Below are positions 35,706-46,550 of a stretch of 64,000 bases of DNA, piece after piece. This DNA comes from Coptis chinensis. Taxonomy: Eukaryota > Streptophyta > Magnoliopsida > Ranunculales > Ranunculaceae. Numbering within the stretch: position 1 is the first letter of the stretch; each line of letters starts with the position of its first letter. The stretch is taken from positions 39,456,501 to 39,520,500 of the forward strand of contig CM027377.1 in NCBI GenBank assembly GCA_015680905.1, written 5' to 3'. Under the pieces are notes generated by a model. It was not told the origin of the DNA and ran no database searches. It saw only the letters and a list, made by a program, of their open reading frames with translations. The position numbers and the translations under genes were made by a program.

Positions 35706-35927
35706 TAATGTGGACATCTAGTCGAGTCCAAGCCCATGGGTCATTGAGCCCACTAGTTTAGTTGTTGCTTTATTGTTATTAGTATAAATAAGGGCTTGTA
35801 TTTAAGTATGGGGGTAGTTGTGTTTGTGTTTATAAACTATTGAGTGATTATGAATAAAGATGAGACTTTTAAGGCTCTATAAAGTGTAGATTTTGATTAA
35901 GTGTTGCTTCCCCTTCAATCTACATTA
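35706..35927 (+). repeat. TRIM-1 left LTR
   Basis: Contains TATAAATA near 35,783 and AATAAA near 35,855, the expected promoter and polyadenylation signals. Confidence 0.82.
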
Positions 35928-36267
35928 TTTGTATCGAGCAGATTGCTTTTTGGGAGATTTGTGCAGAAACATTGTTCACAGTCTTGTTCACGAACAACTT
36001 TGTTAGCCCGATTACTATTCACTCTGAATCCAATCTTATTCTTGCAAATCAAGATATGTCCACAACGTCGAAATGAAGAATTCATGGAGAACTCATGAAT
36101 TCATATCCGGTGTTGCATGGGTGGGGTACAAGTACGAGTGTCGGGTTTGGACACGATGCGGCAATTTGGACCTGGCGAGGTCTCAAAAATCAAGACACAT
36201 GGACCACGGCTAATATTCTAATTTAATATTATATTTTATTAAAACATAAATTATATTAAATAGAAAA

Positions 36268-36272
36268 TAAAA

Positions 36273-36330
<58 letters not shown>
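36268..36330. repeat. Poly-A/(TA)n microsatellite
   Basis: About 22 A followed by about 20 TA repeats. Confidence 0.9.
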
Positions 36331-36332
<2 letters not shown>

Positions 36333-37423
36333 TTTTGATAAAGCCCATTAGCCATTTAAAACAGTTTTTGCTAAGTTTAGATCTTGAATATAACCATTTC
36401 AAAAAACCCCAAGTCCACATTGCTTATTAAAAGCCCTATTTAATCGTCTATATGGAAGAAAGAAACAAAAGAGCCCAAGCCCACATCACTTATTAAAAGC
36501 CCACTTCTTAATTGTCCTAAACAAACCCTAGATCCGGGTTGCAGCCGCCATGGAAGAAGATGGTTACCGGTCGACAACATCAATACACCACCACTCGATT
36601 AATTCTCGAGTTAGTCTACTCCATTTTCGCTTTCTTCCTTCTTTCTTAATCTTCTTTTTAAACCGAGAATAGATTCGAATGGCAAAATTGTGTCGCGTTG
36701 ATGTGGGTGTCGATGTCGACCACGACATGACAATTTCTGCCGGAATAATAGGCGTACCCATGCAACCTGATTCATATTAACCCCCAGAGTACGGGTTGCT
36801 TTCGATTAGAAGAGTGGAGAGAAGCCTTGATACAAAACAGGTTTGATCGATTAGAAGAAGCGACTAGTCGACTTAGGGAGGGAGCTTTTGCAGCTTGAAA
36901 CCCCATCGTTGGTGGAACTTCTATAGCCCAACGTAAAACACCGGTTGTTGTCGATGACAACAAAGAGAATGAACGAATTTATGAAATTGTTGTGTCATGT
37001 CTTGAGCGTGATAACAAACGAAATCAGCAAGTTCATCACCTTCCTTTGCAACAAAGACGTCCTCTTGACGGATCTATGAAGGTCTTGTTCCTCAATTCAG
37101 CAAGCACAAAGTGGTGGTTATAATGATCCTTTTCTAACCAATTTTGAGAAGGTTTTGTTACCGCCAACCACAAAGCACTTCAACACATACCGTGATTTCC
37201 AAAGATCCATTGTGTTTCAAGAAAGGGGTACTAGCAAAGATTGTGGTGCCATATTATTAAATGCGAGTGATATTTGGGCAAGATTCAAGGTCAATTCCTC
37301 GAGAACCACGGGAGGGTGACGATATACAAGTTTGAAGTTTGAAGAGCTTTTTGCATATTGGTAGGTTTTCATGTCAACAAGTTTGTGGTCAAGCTTCTTC
37401 AACTTTTTTTCCTTTGGAGAGTG

Positions 37424-37647
37424 TGATGTGGACATCTAGTCGAGTCCAAGCCCATGGGTGCATTGAGCCTACTAGTTTAGTTACTACTTTATTGTTATTA
37501 GTATAAATAAGGGCTTGTATTTAGATTTGGGAGTAGTTGTGTTTGTGTTTATGAACTATTGAGAGATTATGAATAAAGGTGAGACTTTTTAGGGTTCTAT
37601 AAAGTGTAGATTTTGATTAAGTGTTGCTTCCGGCTCAATCTACATTA
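37424..37647 (+). repeat. TRIM-1 right LTR
   Basis: Near-identical to the left LTR; starts TGATGTGGAC after a purine-rich TTTGGAGAGTG. Confidence 0.82.
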
Positions 37648-38472
37648 AAACCAATCACATTGCATCCATCACTTAAAAATTTCACCTTTAAAGCAAAGTA
37701 AAAATTGTGAATTTTCTACATGTTTTAATTATGAAAAGGAATCAACTTCAAGTTATTTCTTAAATGTGTATCAAACAAGTTGTTGATGCATAACATTAAC
37801 CAATGTCCCCAAGTCACATCATGTAGAAAAAATGGCCAAGTCATCATGAATTTAAGGATTTACTTAAGTATTGCTTCAGAGGTCATGCAAGTATCAAAAG
37901 ACAAAGGTAAAGTATCGGTACCACATATAACTGCCACTCGCACGAGTAGCACTTACCAATTGGATGCTCAACACCCATGAAACAAACTCAGGCATATGCC
38001 ATGCCAGGTCAAGTCATTGTAGTTTTCAGAAAGCTAGACTATAATTTCTCACCAAATGTCAAACTGGAAATTGCTTTGGTAACGAAACATTATTTGAAAA
38101 TAAATCCAGTGTGTTAATCAATTATTTTTACCAAGAACCACGAAAAATGTGTTGCGTGTATTAAGCCAATATATAAAGAGTTCTCCCAGTATGATTCTGT
38201 CCATGGACATGAGATTTTCCAACAACATTTTCAAAAATCTCAAACATATTGATAGTGTGTATCAAGCAGCATACATAAATATCTGCATTAATAGGGTCTT
38301 GATGCACCCCATCAAAAGTGAGATATGAAAATATGATGAGATGAATAACTAGATGCATGAATTCTAGCAAACAAAATAATTCTGAGCTAATAGCTAGAAG
38401 GGAGACAAAGGGTATTCATAGTAAAGACAGAAATTAAAAGTGTTGAAATTTTGTACATCAGGGTTTAATTAC

Positions 38473-38589
38473 CTAAGGCTAACGCTAGAATGTTAGGAAG
38501 AGGGCGGTGCAATAGAACATGAAATGGAACTGCATAGCTGTGAATATAGCAAAGAAGGCTTCAACTTGCTGACCGAAGTTCTTCCTAAC
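38473..38589 (-). pseudogene. ALG12: ALG12-like exon, one base short
   Basis: Encodes VRKNFGQQVEAFFAIF and QFHFMFYCT, then the frame slips: a run of three C before the Arg-Pro-Leu-Pro stretch appears as two (near 38,506). The length is 117 where the flanking phases need 118. Confidence 0.85.
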
Positions 38590-39479
38590 CTGCTCAAGAA
38601 GAAGCACTTTCAAATAACTGACACTTTTCCTATATGTAGAGTAGAAAATGTCTTAAATCAGAAGAAGCCTTTCTATCTATCAATCTCAGGTAAGAGAAGA
38701 GTAGTGAATTTCTGGAAGCGTGGAAGTAAATGCTATATCAAATGACAGCAACTTTCGGACTGTGCAACCAGGAAATGACACAATAAGTGCCTCTAGATAC
38801 CACAAGGAAGACCCATCATTACCTAATACGCATACAATCAATAGGGTATAATTCTATGTGACTTGAGTGAGAAACAGCAGAAGTAAAAGCTAGAGATAAT
38901 CATCTTCAGAAAGTGAAAAAACACAAAGCAATAATGCTACAGAAAGGAGCTATATATTGATAGATATGTTATGCTCCAGAATTTGATGGGAAGTTTCACC
39001 AGCTTTCGAGCTACTTTAATGGTGGGAGTTGAGAAAGCATTAACACGAAACTGAGTCCCCAAAAAAAAGTTAGACTTAACAAACCTCCTCCGACCCTTAT
39101 TTAGACCTGATACATTGTTACATCATGAGAAAAGCATTGGAATACGGAAACTAAGGGCCTTTTTAGAAACTCCTGTATTACTAAAAAAAAATGTATAGAA
39201 AGAGCACTATACAGTAGTGCAGTACTTACTGTATACGACTCGTCAAAAAACTAGAATCGAGATGAGACCCCTTTGTGCTCAATCCAGTACTCAGTAATAA
39301 TGTGATCTTCTGTTTTCTTGTCCAGAACAAGTATTGTGCAATCACCCAGGCACAAGTGATACGTTCTGTTTATGCTCCTACTTTCTTAGCTTGGTTTGTC
39401 TCCACATAATTTAATAATACTTAAGAATCTCTTTATTGTCAGAACCAGATTCCCCTTACTTCTACTTTTGATCTGCTTT

Positions 39480-39503
39480 TGTGTGTGTGTGTGTGTGTGT
39501 GTG
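39480..39503. repeat. (TG)n microsatellite
   Basis: About 12 TG dinucleotide repeats. Confidence 0.9.
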
Positions 39504-39840
39504 TTTGGGGGATTGAACTTCCTCGAGACGCCTTTGACAATAAACTGCAACTATTTTCACTAAAAACTACCGCCTTTGCATGTCATGCGCCCTGGGGACA
39601 ACACAGCTTTTATAGGGCGGGCGGTATTTACACCCTACTTAATAGGACTGGCACCCTTTGGCAAAAAGGTTAGAAGAATAATGGTTATTCCAAGTATGTC
39701 CCAGCTTAAGCACCCCATGTAAAAAGAGTTACGGCAACCAAGTGCTGTGGAGAACCAAATTCTCACAACAACTTTCTGCTGTGAGAACCAAATTCTCACA
39801 ACAACTCCTTTGCCTTGGAGAACCAAACTCTCACAATAAC

Positions 39841-40124
39841 TGATGTAGACATAGAGTTCAAGTCAAGCCCATGGGTTGCATTAGGGGCCCCTTTTAGTTG
39901 GTTTATTTTATTTAGTTATTTGCCATGTGGCATATTTTTATTGGTTTGCTTTGTTGCCAGTTATTATAAATAAGGGCTTATGGTTAGGGTTTCAAGGAGT
40001 TGTTTTAGTTGTGTTTATGTGTGTTATGAATTATTGAGTGATTATCAATAAAGGTGAAACTTTTAGGGTTTTACAAAGTGTAGATTTTGATTAAGTGTTG
40101 CTTCTGCCACTTCAATCTATATTA
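39841..40124 (+). repeat. TRIM-2 left LTR
   Basis: TATAAA at 39,965 and AATAAA near 40,048 give a promoter and poly(A) signal. Confidence 0.85.
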
Positions 40125-40291
40125 TTTGGTATCGGAGCGGTTAATTTTTGGGAGATTGTGTAGAAAATATTGTTCAATGGGGTTACCGTTCATCAAGATA
40201 CTGTTCACCAAACACTGTTACAGTACTGTTCACCCCAGTTACTGTTTACTGCGATTTATTCCTTTAAAAAAATCATTTTTTTTATTGTTAT

Positions 40292-40735
40292 TATGGTGAA
40301 TCACAAAGCAACTCGAGGTCGTCCTCCATCCATAGATACTCGCATGTCTCGTTTAGAAGAAAGCATGAAGAACATGACACAGATGTTCCAGAACCTGATG
40401 GAAACAAAGTTTCCAGCCCAAAGAAAAGTACAACAACCACCTCCACCACTATAGAATAATGGTTGATTGGCTACAAGATCGATGATGCATCTCAGATTGA
40501 TGGTTCAATCCCTCTTTTGAACCCTTTTGCGCCTACAGATCTAGAAAACAACGGAGAGAACAGAGTTGGCAGGAAAGATAACACCAACAAGGAACCTCCT
40601 CTTAATGAGGAACGTGAGGGTGTACCCCTCAATGATGGCGCCACTCGGCTGCCAACAGGTGTTGAAGCCTCCCTATTGGGCGCTCCACCAATCTTTGATA
40701 AGTATGAAGATGAGTCTCTTTTTTGATAAGTCACC
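40292..40735 (+). pseudogene. Gag-like ORF of TRIM-2
   Basis: The ATG at 40,292 opens a 53-codon frame (MVNHKATRGRPPSIDTRMSR, then LEESMKNMTQMFQNLMETKF) ending at a TAG near 40,453. Open sequence resumes in other frames to about 40,735. An RLEESM-type helical start followed by a Pro-rich linker is typical of plant retrotransposon gag N-termini. It has no zinc knuckle or polymerase. Probably a decayed gag such as is kept by TR-GAG elements. Confidence 0.5.
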
Positions 40736-41107
40736 TAAGATCCGATTTGGAAAAATTTTGTGAATCACTTTAACAAACGAATTGATTTTTTTCAAAAAGC
40801 ACAATTGTAGCTTGGATATCCTTAAAGAAAGTCACATATGTTGGTGAAGTTACAAGCTTTTAAGACGGAAAGCCATTGGTACCGAAAATTTTGGTGCATC
40901 TTCCGTTATTGTTTTCATAATCGCGGTGCAAGAGCATGTTGTGGGTTCTTGATTTTAAGCCATGGAAGCCGCTACAAAGGAAATATTCATGGTCGGATTC
41001 CTTTCAGGGGGTATTACCGATTTCCTAAAGCTTGTGGATGTGGTTCTCTTTACCGAGTTTTTGTTGATTAGAAATTCGATGACCTAATCTTTTTTCAGTG
41101 GGGAGAA

Positions 41108-41396
41108 TGATGTAGACATTAGAGTTCAAGTCAAGCCCATGGGTTGCATTAGGCGGGCCCCTTTAGTTGGTTTATTTTATTTAGTTATTTGTCATGTGGC
41201 ATATTTTCATTGGTTTGCTTTGTTGTCGGTTAGTATAAATAAGATGTATGCTTAGGGTTTGAGGGGAGTTGGTTTAATTGTGTTTATGTGTATTATGAAT
41301 TATTGAAAGTGATTATCAATAAAGGTTAAACTTTTAGGGTTTTACAAAGTGTAGATTTTGATTAAATTGTTAAGCCCGCCACTTCAATCTACATTA
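41108..41396 (+). repeat. TRIM-2 right LTR
   Basis: Highly similar to the left LTR with small indels. Confidence 0.85.
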
Positions 41397-42345
41397 GTAA
41401 CTCTCTGCCATGAGAAAATTTGAATTTTTTTTCAATTGTTTTACCCACCAAGAGTAGCCATATCCGCTGGAACTAAAACCTTACGCTAAACCCCTACCGT
41501 GGAATTTAAGTATTCAAGCGGTAGTCATCTACCACGGTGACACTTTAAAATGGGGTGCTTGTGTATCTATAAATGAAGGGGTGTATTGCTGAACTATTGG
41601 TTAATGGAGGTGCCATTACCAGGGAATCTTTGAAAGGTATTCAATCCCATTAAGTGGGATGTAAATACCGCTGCCCTTTATAGTGTAACAAAATGTAAAA
41701 TATATTTAGGTTGATACCATCCTCATCAGAAGGTTCAGTCCAGTTTTAATTTCAAAAAAATAGTGACATTTAGACATTAGTTGGCACTTCTTCTTTTTTA
41801 CTATCTGCCATATTCTTTCGAGATTCTAATCTTTTATTAGCACAACTTATTTCGTTGAGACTAACTTTTATATCTGGCATCTTGCAATTGTTGTGGTTCA
41901 ATCTGCAAGGCTGCTCACCAATGTGTTCAAGTATTTAGTTGTACTATTTTACAAGAACATACTCGTCAAAATCGACTTCGATTAAAAGAATACATGCAGC
42001 TTGAGTTGCATTGAACGCCTTAATAGTGAAGCAAATATAGATTGAGACTCTAATGAGAGAGTGCTACAAAATATGGTGAGGGATTTAAGGTTCTTTTGGA
42101 GTATTTTGGGTGTGTGTTGTGGTTTAGTTGTCAGTAACTCAGTATTTATCTGAACAAGGTATCAGCCAACACTAGGACTTTAAGCATAAGGTTCTCTTCC
42201 ATTCTCTTTCCTGAGATATTTTACAATAAGTACAACCTATATTGATGTAAGCATCTGGGTGTATATGAATAATCACGACACATTTACTACTTCCCAGCTT
42301 ATTCTTTATACATTAACAAATGAATAACAGAGTGTAAAATCTCAC

Positions 42346-42401
42346 CTGGATGCGGAAAAACCGTAATGTTGATAATATGATGAAACCTAGCGCAAAACGA
42401 A
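42346..42401 (-). CDS. ALG12: ALG12-like exon (first one recognised)
   Basis: Encodes RFALGFIILSTLRFFRIQ between an AG acceptor (rc of 42,402-42,403) and GTGAG donor. No frame lesion. Confidence 0.8.
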
Positions 42402-43247
42402 CTAGAAAAAAGAAAAACAAATGAACCAAGTTACTAACTTTATTTATGTGTAATGCAGTTTTGTGTGTGTCTGTGTATAATATTTAGTTATTTTAATTGA
42501 ACATATGTCACAGATGACGATATCTGTTGGAGGCAATAATAAAATAAGGACCCCATACATATGCTGTAAACAATAAGTAACATGTGAAAGAGAACAGCTA
42601 GTTGAATTGTGCCAAACTATTAATTCAATCACATGTCACATAACAACATATAAATGCATTTCAAGGAACATAAGTAAAAGGAGACACTACAAAATCATAC
42701 TTCAAAAGTTCAAATGTAACATGACATCAAGAATGTAAAAGGAAATATTTGGATAAGTATGATACTGTTTTAACTTTTAAATAACATTGAAATTTTGATA
42801 AATCCCCAAGGTATAGTTCAAGCTCGATCTAGTAGAGTCTAAGAGTGGGCAAACGTGATGGCACCTCTTTACCTAATGATGTACATGTCTATACACTTAA
42901 AGAATCTCTCATGTTATGAGTAAGTTAAATGGGTCCTTCTGTCAACCTTCTGAAGAAATCTTCAGATCTCATTAAACCCCATGATGATGTACTCCTAGCG
43001 CACAACTGTCACCACTTTTTAACAACCCTCATCGAGGTGTATGTTGTTCTTGAAAAGGCCCAGTGCGAAGTAGATATCTATGGTCACTTAAAACCCGGAG
43101 TTTTGGATGGATTTATGTTTATTTAGGCCAGCGAAAAAGTTCAATCGACTCAGCTATTTGTTTATGATCATATACTGCTAGCTTAAAAAGAAGAAAATAA
43201 AAAAATATGCATAAAAAGGATAATATGATCTGAAGAGGTGTATGTAC

Positions 43248-43346
43248 CCATAGCCTTGAGGTGGATAGCCACAAGGAGAGAAGGATCCAGCGGTTTCAAC
43301 AGAACTTAGAAGAGATGATGGACACAAGATATCAAAGGTATTTCCG
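43248..43346 (-). CDS. Possible orphan exon, unrecognised
   Basis: The minus strand has TTTTTAG acceptor, a 99-base open block and a GTACAT donor. Only one of three frames is open, encoding GNTFDILCPSSLLSSVETAG and SFSPCGYPPQGYG. The phase at its end (two bases over) does not fit the next ALG12-like exon, which needs one. It may be an exon of a neighbouring gene or chance. Confidence 0.3.
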
Positions 43347-44069
43347 CTAAAAAGATTGGACATGATGCAACATATCAAATGAAAATGGCTACCATGGACA
43401 CACCTAGACTGTCTTTAAGCATTTCATTACAATTCATTCTTCCTACTTAAGTCCTTCAAGAATATGGAATGTGGGTAACTGGGCATTCTCATCTTTGTCT
43501 ACCCTACCTACACGTTTGAAAGAATTTGAGAAGTTATAGAGAACTAGTTGTATCTATGTTGTATGTAATACCAAAAGTTTCTATTTAGTTAAGTCTTTTT
43601 TTTTTCATTTTTCATTTTTTTAATAGTTAAAAAACTTTTATTCCCTGATCCCTTTAGTTTTCTATCCCCGTGAAGGTGGGAATCAGACCCAAGACCTTGG
43701 GCCTAGCTACCTAAATCTTAACCAGTAGGCCACTGGACCAGATGCATCCTAAACTTTAGAATTCAACCCTATTTACAATTGTTATTTCTATATAGAGGAA
43801 ACTTTAGGATTTGAGTCTATATATAAGGTTAAAGTTAATTCGAGTTTGCATCCAACATTGCTTGGATCCATCCCATATTAAGGAGGGTATGGGGAAGGAT
43901 ACTGTTATATGCCGCATTTAAATCGACGGAAGCCACGACTAACATCCCTTCCAACTCCTACCTCGCAACCTATAATGGACGGTTGTACCTTCAAAATCTA
44001 TACCCACGCCTTCTAGAAAAGATACCATTGATCCTTATACGCGATTCATTCAAAAGCTCCGTTCCCTTT

Positions 44070-45330
44070 GGTGGTAAAGAACAAACATGATGAACATTTT
44101 GATGAGATCCGTGAAACCTTCAAAATTTGACCATAAACTTACCTTTCCTAGATGCGCAAAGCATTTGCCCAAGCATGCCAAGTTTTTGAAGGACATGTGT
44201 ACCACCAAACGACGCATCTTAATGTACCCTCAACAAGCCGCTCCTCATCGAAAGCGCTTTCGACAACCACTACCAATGGTGTGGTAAAGTACAAGGACCT
44301 GTGTCGAATTAACCGTATCTCATGCACGTTAGGCGACAAAGTATACCGCCATCGACTTTTAGACCTAGGTGCCAATGTTGACCTACTTCCCTACTACTTA
44401 TTTAAGCAGTTAGGTCTTCATGAATTGAAACCTACCAATATGACTCTCGCAAATTCGCGGATCGCTCCATCAAGTACCCAAAAGGCATAGTAGAGAAACG
44501 CTATAGTAAAGGTCCAAGATTTTACTACCCAGTTTGATTTTGTCATTCTAGATAATCAAGTAGCCTCGTGACTCCATCCCTATCATCTTAGGGCGCCCTT
44601 TCCTTGCAACCGCCAACGCCTTATAAATTGTCGGACGGTTCAATGACATTGTCTTTCGAAACCTTTCTCATTTAACTCAACGTGTTCAAATTAATGAAAC
44701 AGCTTTCCGATCCTATAATGGAGGGCGAGATTAGCTTGGTCGATAGTCCGGAACATGATTATTTCGCAAACTCTTTTCCCCGCACGAGATACACCAATTT
44801 CTTTCTTTTGATAATCCGGAGTTTGACGATGACTCGTTACATAAGGGAGGTCCATGCATTATTAGAGTCGGTATCCACCACTATTTGACCCTAATGCTTC
44901 GGTGCAAACTAATCTCAAGAACCGGATTCGCTTTTTCCATTGAAGAGATGATCCTCACGAATCCTTGATCCCCAATCCTCCAACTCCGATTTAAAACCTT
45001 TACCCCCGATTTGAAGTACGTGCATCTCGATCCCGATGGTAGTCACCCTATAATAATTTCGCTCACTTGACTACGACGAAGAGGCACGCTTTGATTCATG
45101 TCATTCGTGAACACCGCCCGCCATCGGATGGTCCTTAGATGATATCAAGGAATAGACCTAGCATATGCACGATCGTATACATCTTGATGACGCACAAAGA
45201 CATCACGAGAACCACAACGCCGCCTTAATCCCGCCATGAAGGAAGTAGTGAGAGAGGAAGTTCTACGCTTATTTGATGCTGGTATCATATACCCTATCTC
45301 GATAGTGATCGGTTAGTCCTGCCCACGTTG
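44070..45330 (+). pseudogene. Athila-2 gag end and protease
   Basis: Gag-end block (KHAKFLKDMCTTKRR) near 44,170-44,220 and protease LLDLGANVDLLPYYLFKQLG near 44,355-44,415, in shifting frames. Homologous to 127-1665 of Athila-1. Clearly non-functional. Confidence 0.8.
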
Positions 45331-46550
45331 TTCCCAAAAAGTCCGCATTCAAGTTGTGCAAAATGAAAGTGGTGAGTGCATCTCCACTTCGCATTCCTTT
45401 GAAATGGAGAATTTGTATTGACTATCGCAAACTTAATGCCGAACCCGTAAAGATCACTTCCCTCTCCCATTCATTGACCGATGCTAGAACGCTTAAATGG
45501 GTCATGCCTACTACCGTTTTCTTTGATGGCTATTCCGATACTTCCAAATTGTCATCGATCCCACCGATCAAGAAAAGACAACTTTCACGTGTCCCTTTGG
45601 AACCTTTGCATACGCATCTAATGCCTTTTGGTCTTTGTAATGCCCCGTGCACTTTCCAACGCCGCATGCTTCACATTTTAGTGATATGGTGGAACGTTAT
45701 ATGGAAGTCTTCATGGATCGACTTTTCCATTTACGGAAATTCCTTTGACGAATCGCTTATCCAACCTTTCTAAAGTATTAACGCGTTGCGAGAGAAAAAT
45801 CTGGTACTCAATTGGGAGAAGTGTCATTTCATGGTTACCAAAGGACTTGTTCTAGGTCATATTGTTTCAAAAGACGGATAGAGGTTGATAAAGCTAAAAT
45901 TGTTAAAATTTCTTCGCTACCCTTCCCACGCATTCGGGATATCCGTGCCTTTTAGGCCATCTGGGGTTTTACAGAGATTCATTCAGATTTTTCTAAAGTT
46001 GCTCGACCCTTAACCAATCTCCTACTTAAGGATGCAGATTCGATTTCAATTTCAATTGCAAACAAGCTTTTGATACTCTAAAACCGCCTCGACTACCGCC
46101 CTATCATTCAACCCCCGATTGGTCTCAACCATTCAAACGATGTGGTGACGCTTAGCGACTTTGCTATTGGTGCCGTATTAGGCCAACGACGCGGACGACA
46201 AACCCGTTGTCATTTACTACGCTTAGTAAAACTCTTAACGACGCCAACGAATTATACCACAACCGAGAAAGAGTTCCTAGCTGTTGTCTATGCTTTGGAT
46301 AAGTTTCGGGCCTCCTACCTAGTTGGAACATCGACCATAGTATATATCCATTATGCCGCAATTCCGTACTTATACCGCGAAAAAGGACGAAAACAACGAT
46401 TGTTCCACGGATCCTTCTCTTACAAGAATTCACCCCGAAATCAAAGACAAGAAAGGAACCAAAATGTCATAGCCGACCCATTTATCAAGGCTGGTTGGTG
46501 ACATCGATAGTGATTCTAAAGCTATCGGTGATTCCTTCCTGCATCTAATA
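45331..46550 (+). pseudogene. Athila-2 reverse transcriptase and RNase H
   Basis: RT pieces: PLKWRICIDYRKLNA (about 45,390-45,440), FGLCNAPCTFQRRMLHI (about 45,628-45,680) and a shifted FMDRLFHLRK-type catalytic box near 45,710. RNase H pieces: [26 protein letters not shown] (46,257-46,310) and YIHYAAIPYL, where the usual Asp in YTDHAA is His. Many one-base indels. Confidence 0.82.

Larger units (their letters stand above)
35706..37647 (+). mobile_element. TRIM-like non-autonomous LTR element, copy 1
   Basis: LTRs at 35,706-35,927 and 37,424-37,647 (about 223 bp), starting T(A/G)ATGTGGACATC and ending TCTACATTA. The primer-binding site TTTGTATCGAGC follows the left LTR and is an initiator-tRNA-Met type with two G's shorter than copy 2. 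The flanks AAAAC (35,701-35,705) and AAAACC fit a 5-bp duplication. The 1.5-kb interior holds no pol. A weak gag-like stretch appears near 36,830-37,090 (RFDRLEEATSRLREGA), and an A-run plus (TA)n lies at about 36,268-36,330. It is inserted in an ALG12-like intron. Confidence 0.8.
39841..41396 (+). mobile_element. TRIM-like / TR-GAG element, copy 2
   Basis: LTRs at 39,841-40,124 and 41,108-41,396 start TGATGTAGACAT(T)AGAGTT and end ATCTA(T/C)ATTA. The primer-binding site TTTGGTATCGGAGCGG is at 40,125-40,140, and a purine tract GTGGGGAGAA precedes the right LTR. ATAAC (39,836-39,840) and GTAAC (41,397-41,401) are a plausible imperfect 5-bp target duplication. The interior is under 1 kb with only a gag-like start. 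Same family as copy 1 (long shared LTR stretches such as GTGTAGATTTTGATTAA). No enzymes are encoded, so it would depend on a partner element. Confidence 0.85.
39607..41686. mobile_element. Foldback MITE split by a TRIM insertion
   Basis: The left arm (39,607-about 39,750) reads TATAGGGCGGGCGGTATTTA ... ACTTAATAGGACTGG ... AAGCACCCCATGTAAAAAG. The complement of the right arm (about 41,525-41,686) reads CTATAAAGGGCAGCGGTATT ... ACTTAATGGGATTG ... AAGCACCCCATTTTAAAG. The arms are therefore long imperfect inverted repeats. Removing the TRIM at 39,841-41,396 leaves an element of about 525 bp. The interior has three GAGAACCAAA(T/C)TCTCAC units (39,750, 39,783, 39,828). Family and target duplication were not determined. 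Confidence 0.7.
25450..42401 (-). pseudogene. ALG12: ALG12-like gene, 14 exons recognised, 5' end missing
   Basis: Family: dolichyl-P-mannose:Man7GlcNAc2-PP-dolichol alpha-1,6-mannosyltransferase (GT22), an ER multi-pass membrane enzyme adding the eighth mannose to the N-glycan precursor. Exons in gene order (+ coordinates): 42346-42401, 38473-38589, 35094-35151, 33142-33213, 31836-31899, 31609-31711, 29667-29738, 29233-29319, 29083-29151, 28327-28395, 28157-28239, 27037-27136, 26417-26482, 25450-25597. All have GT/AG borders and compatible phases, giving about 388 codons against about 490-500 in the family. The first about 105 residues, with the luminal catalytic loop, were not found; Athila-2 lies directly upstream. 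Four exons carry one-base frame lesions; the last five join in one open frame to a TAA at 25,450. It may be a pseudogene, or a live gene with assembly errors and a displaced 5' end. Confidence 0.85.
41687..43900. other. Intron/upstream DNA of the ALG12-like gene
   Basis: Apart from the exon at 42,346-42,401 and a possible orphan exon at 43,248-43,346, nothing is supported. The ALG12 N-terminal motifs (for example VPRTF) were looked for on the minus strand and not found. Confidence 0.5.

Noticed and set aside
43667-43740. GGGAATCAGACCCAAGACCTTGGGC-type sequence as a tRNA or SINE
   Set aside because: No A box, cloverleaf or tail could be drawn; it is a common plant repeat-like motif, so no feature was called.
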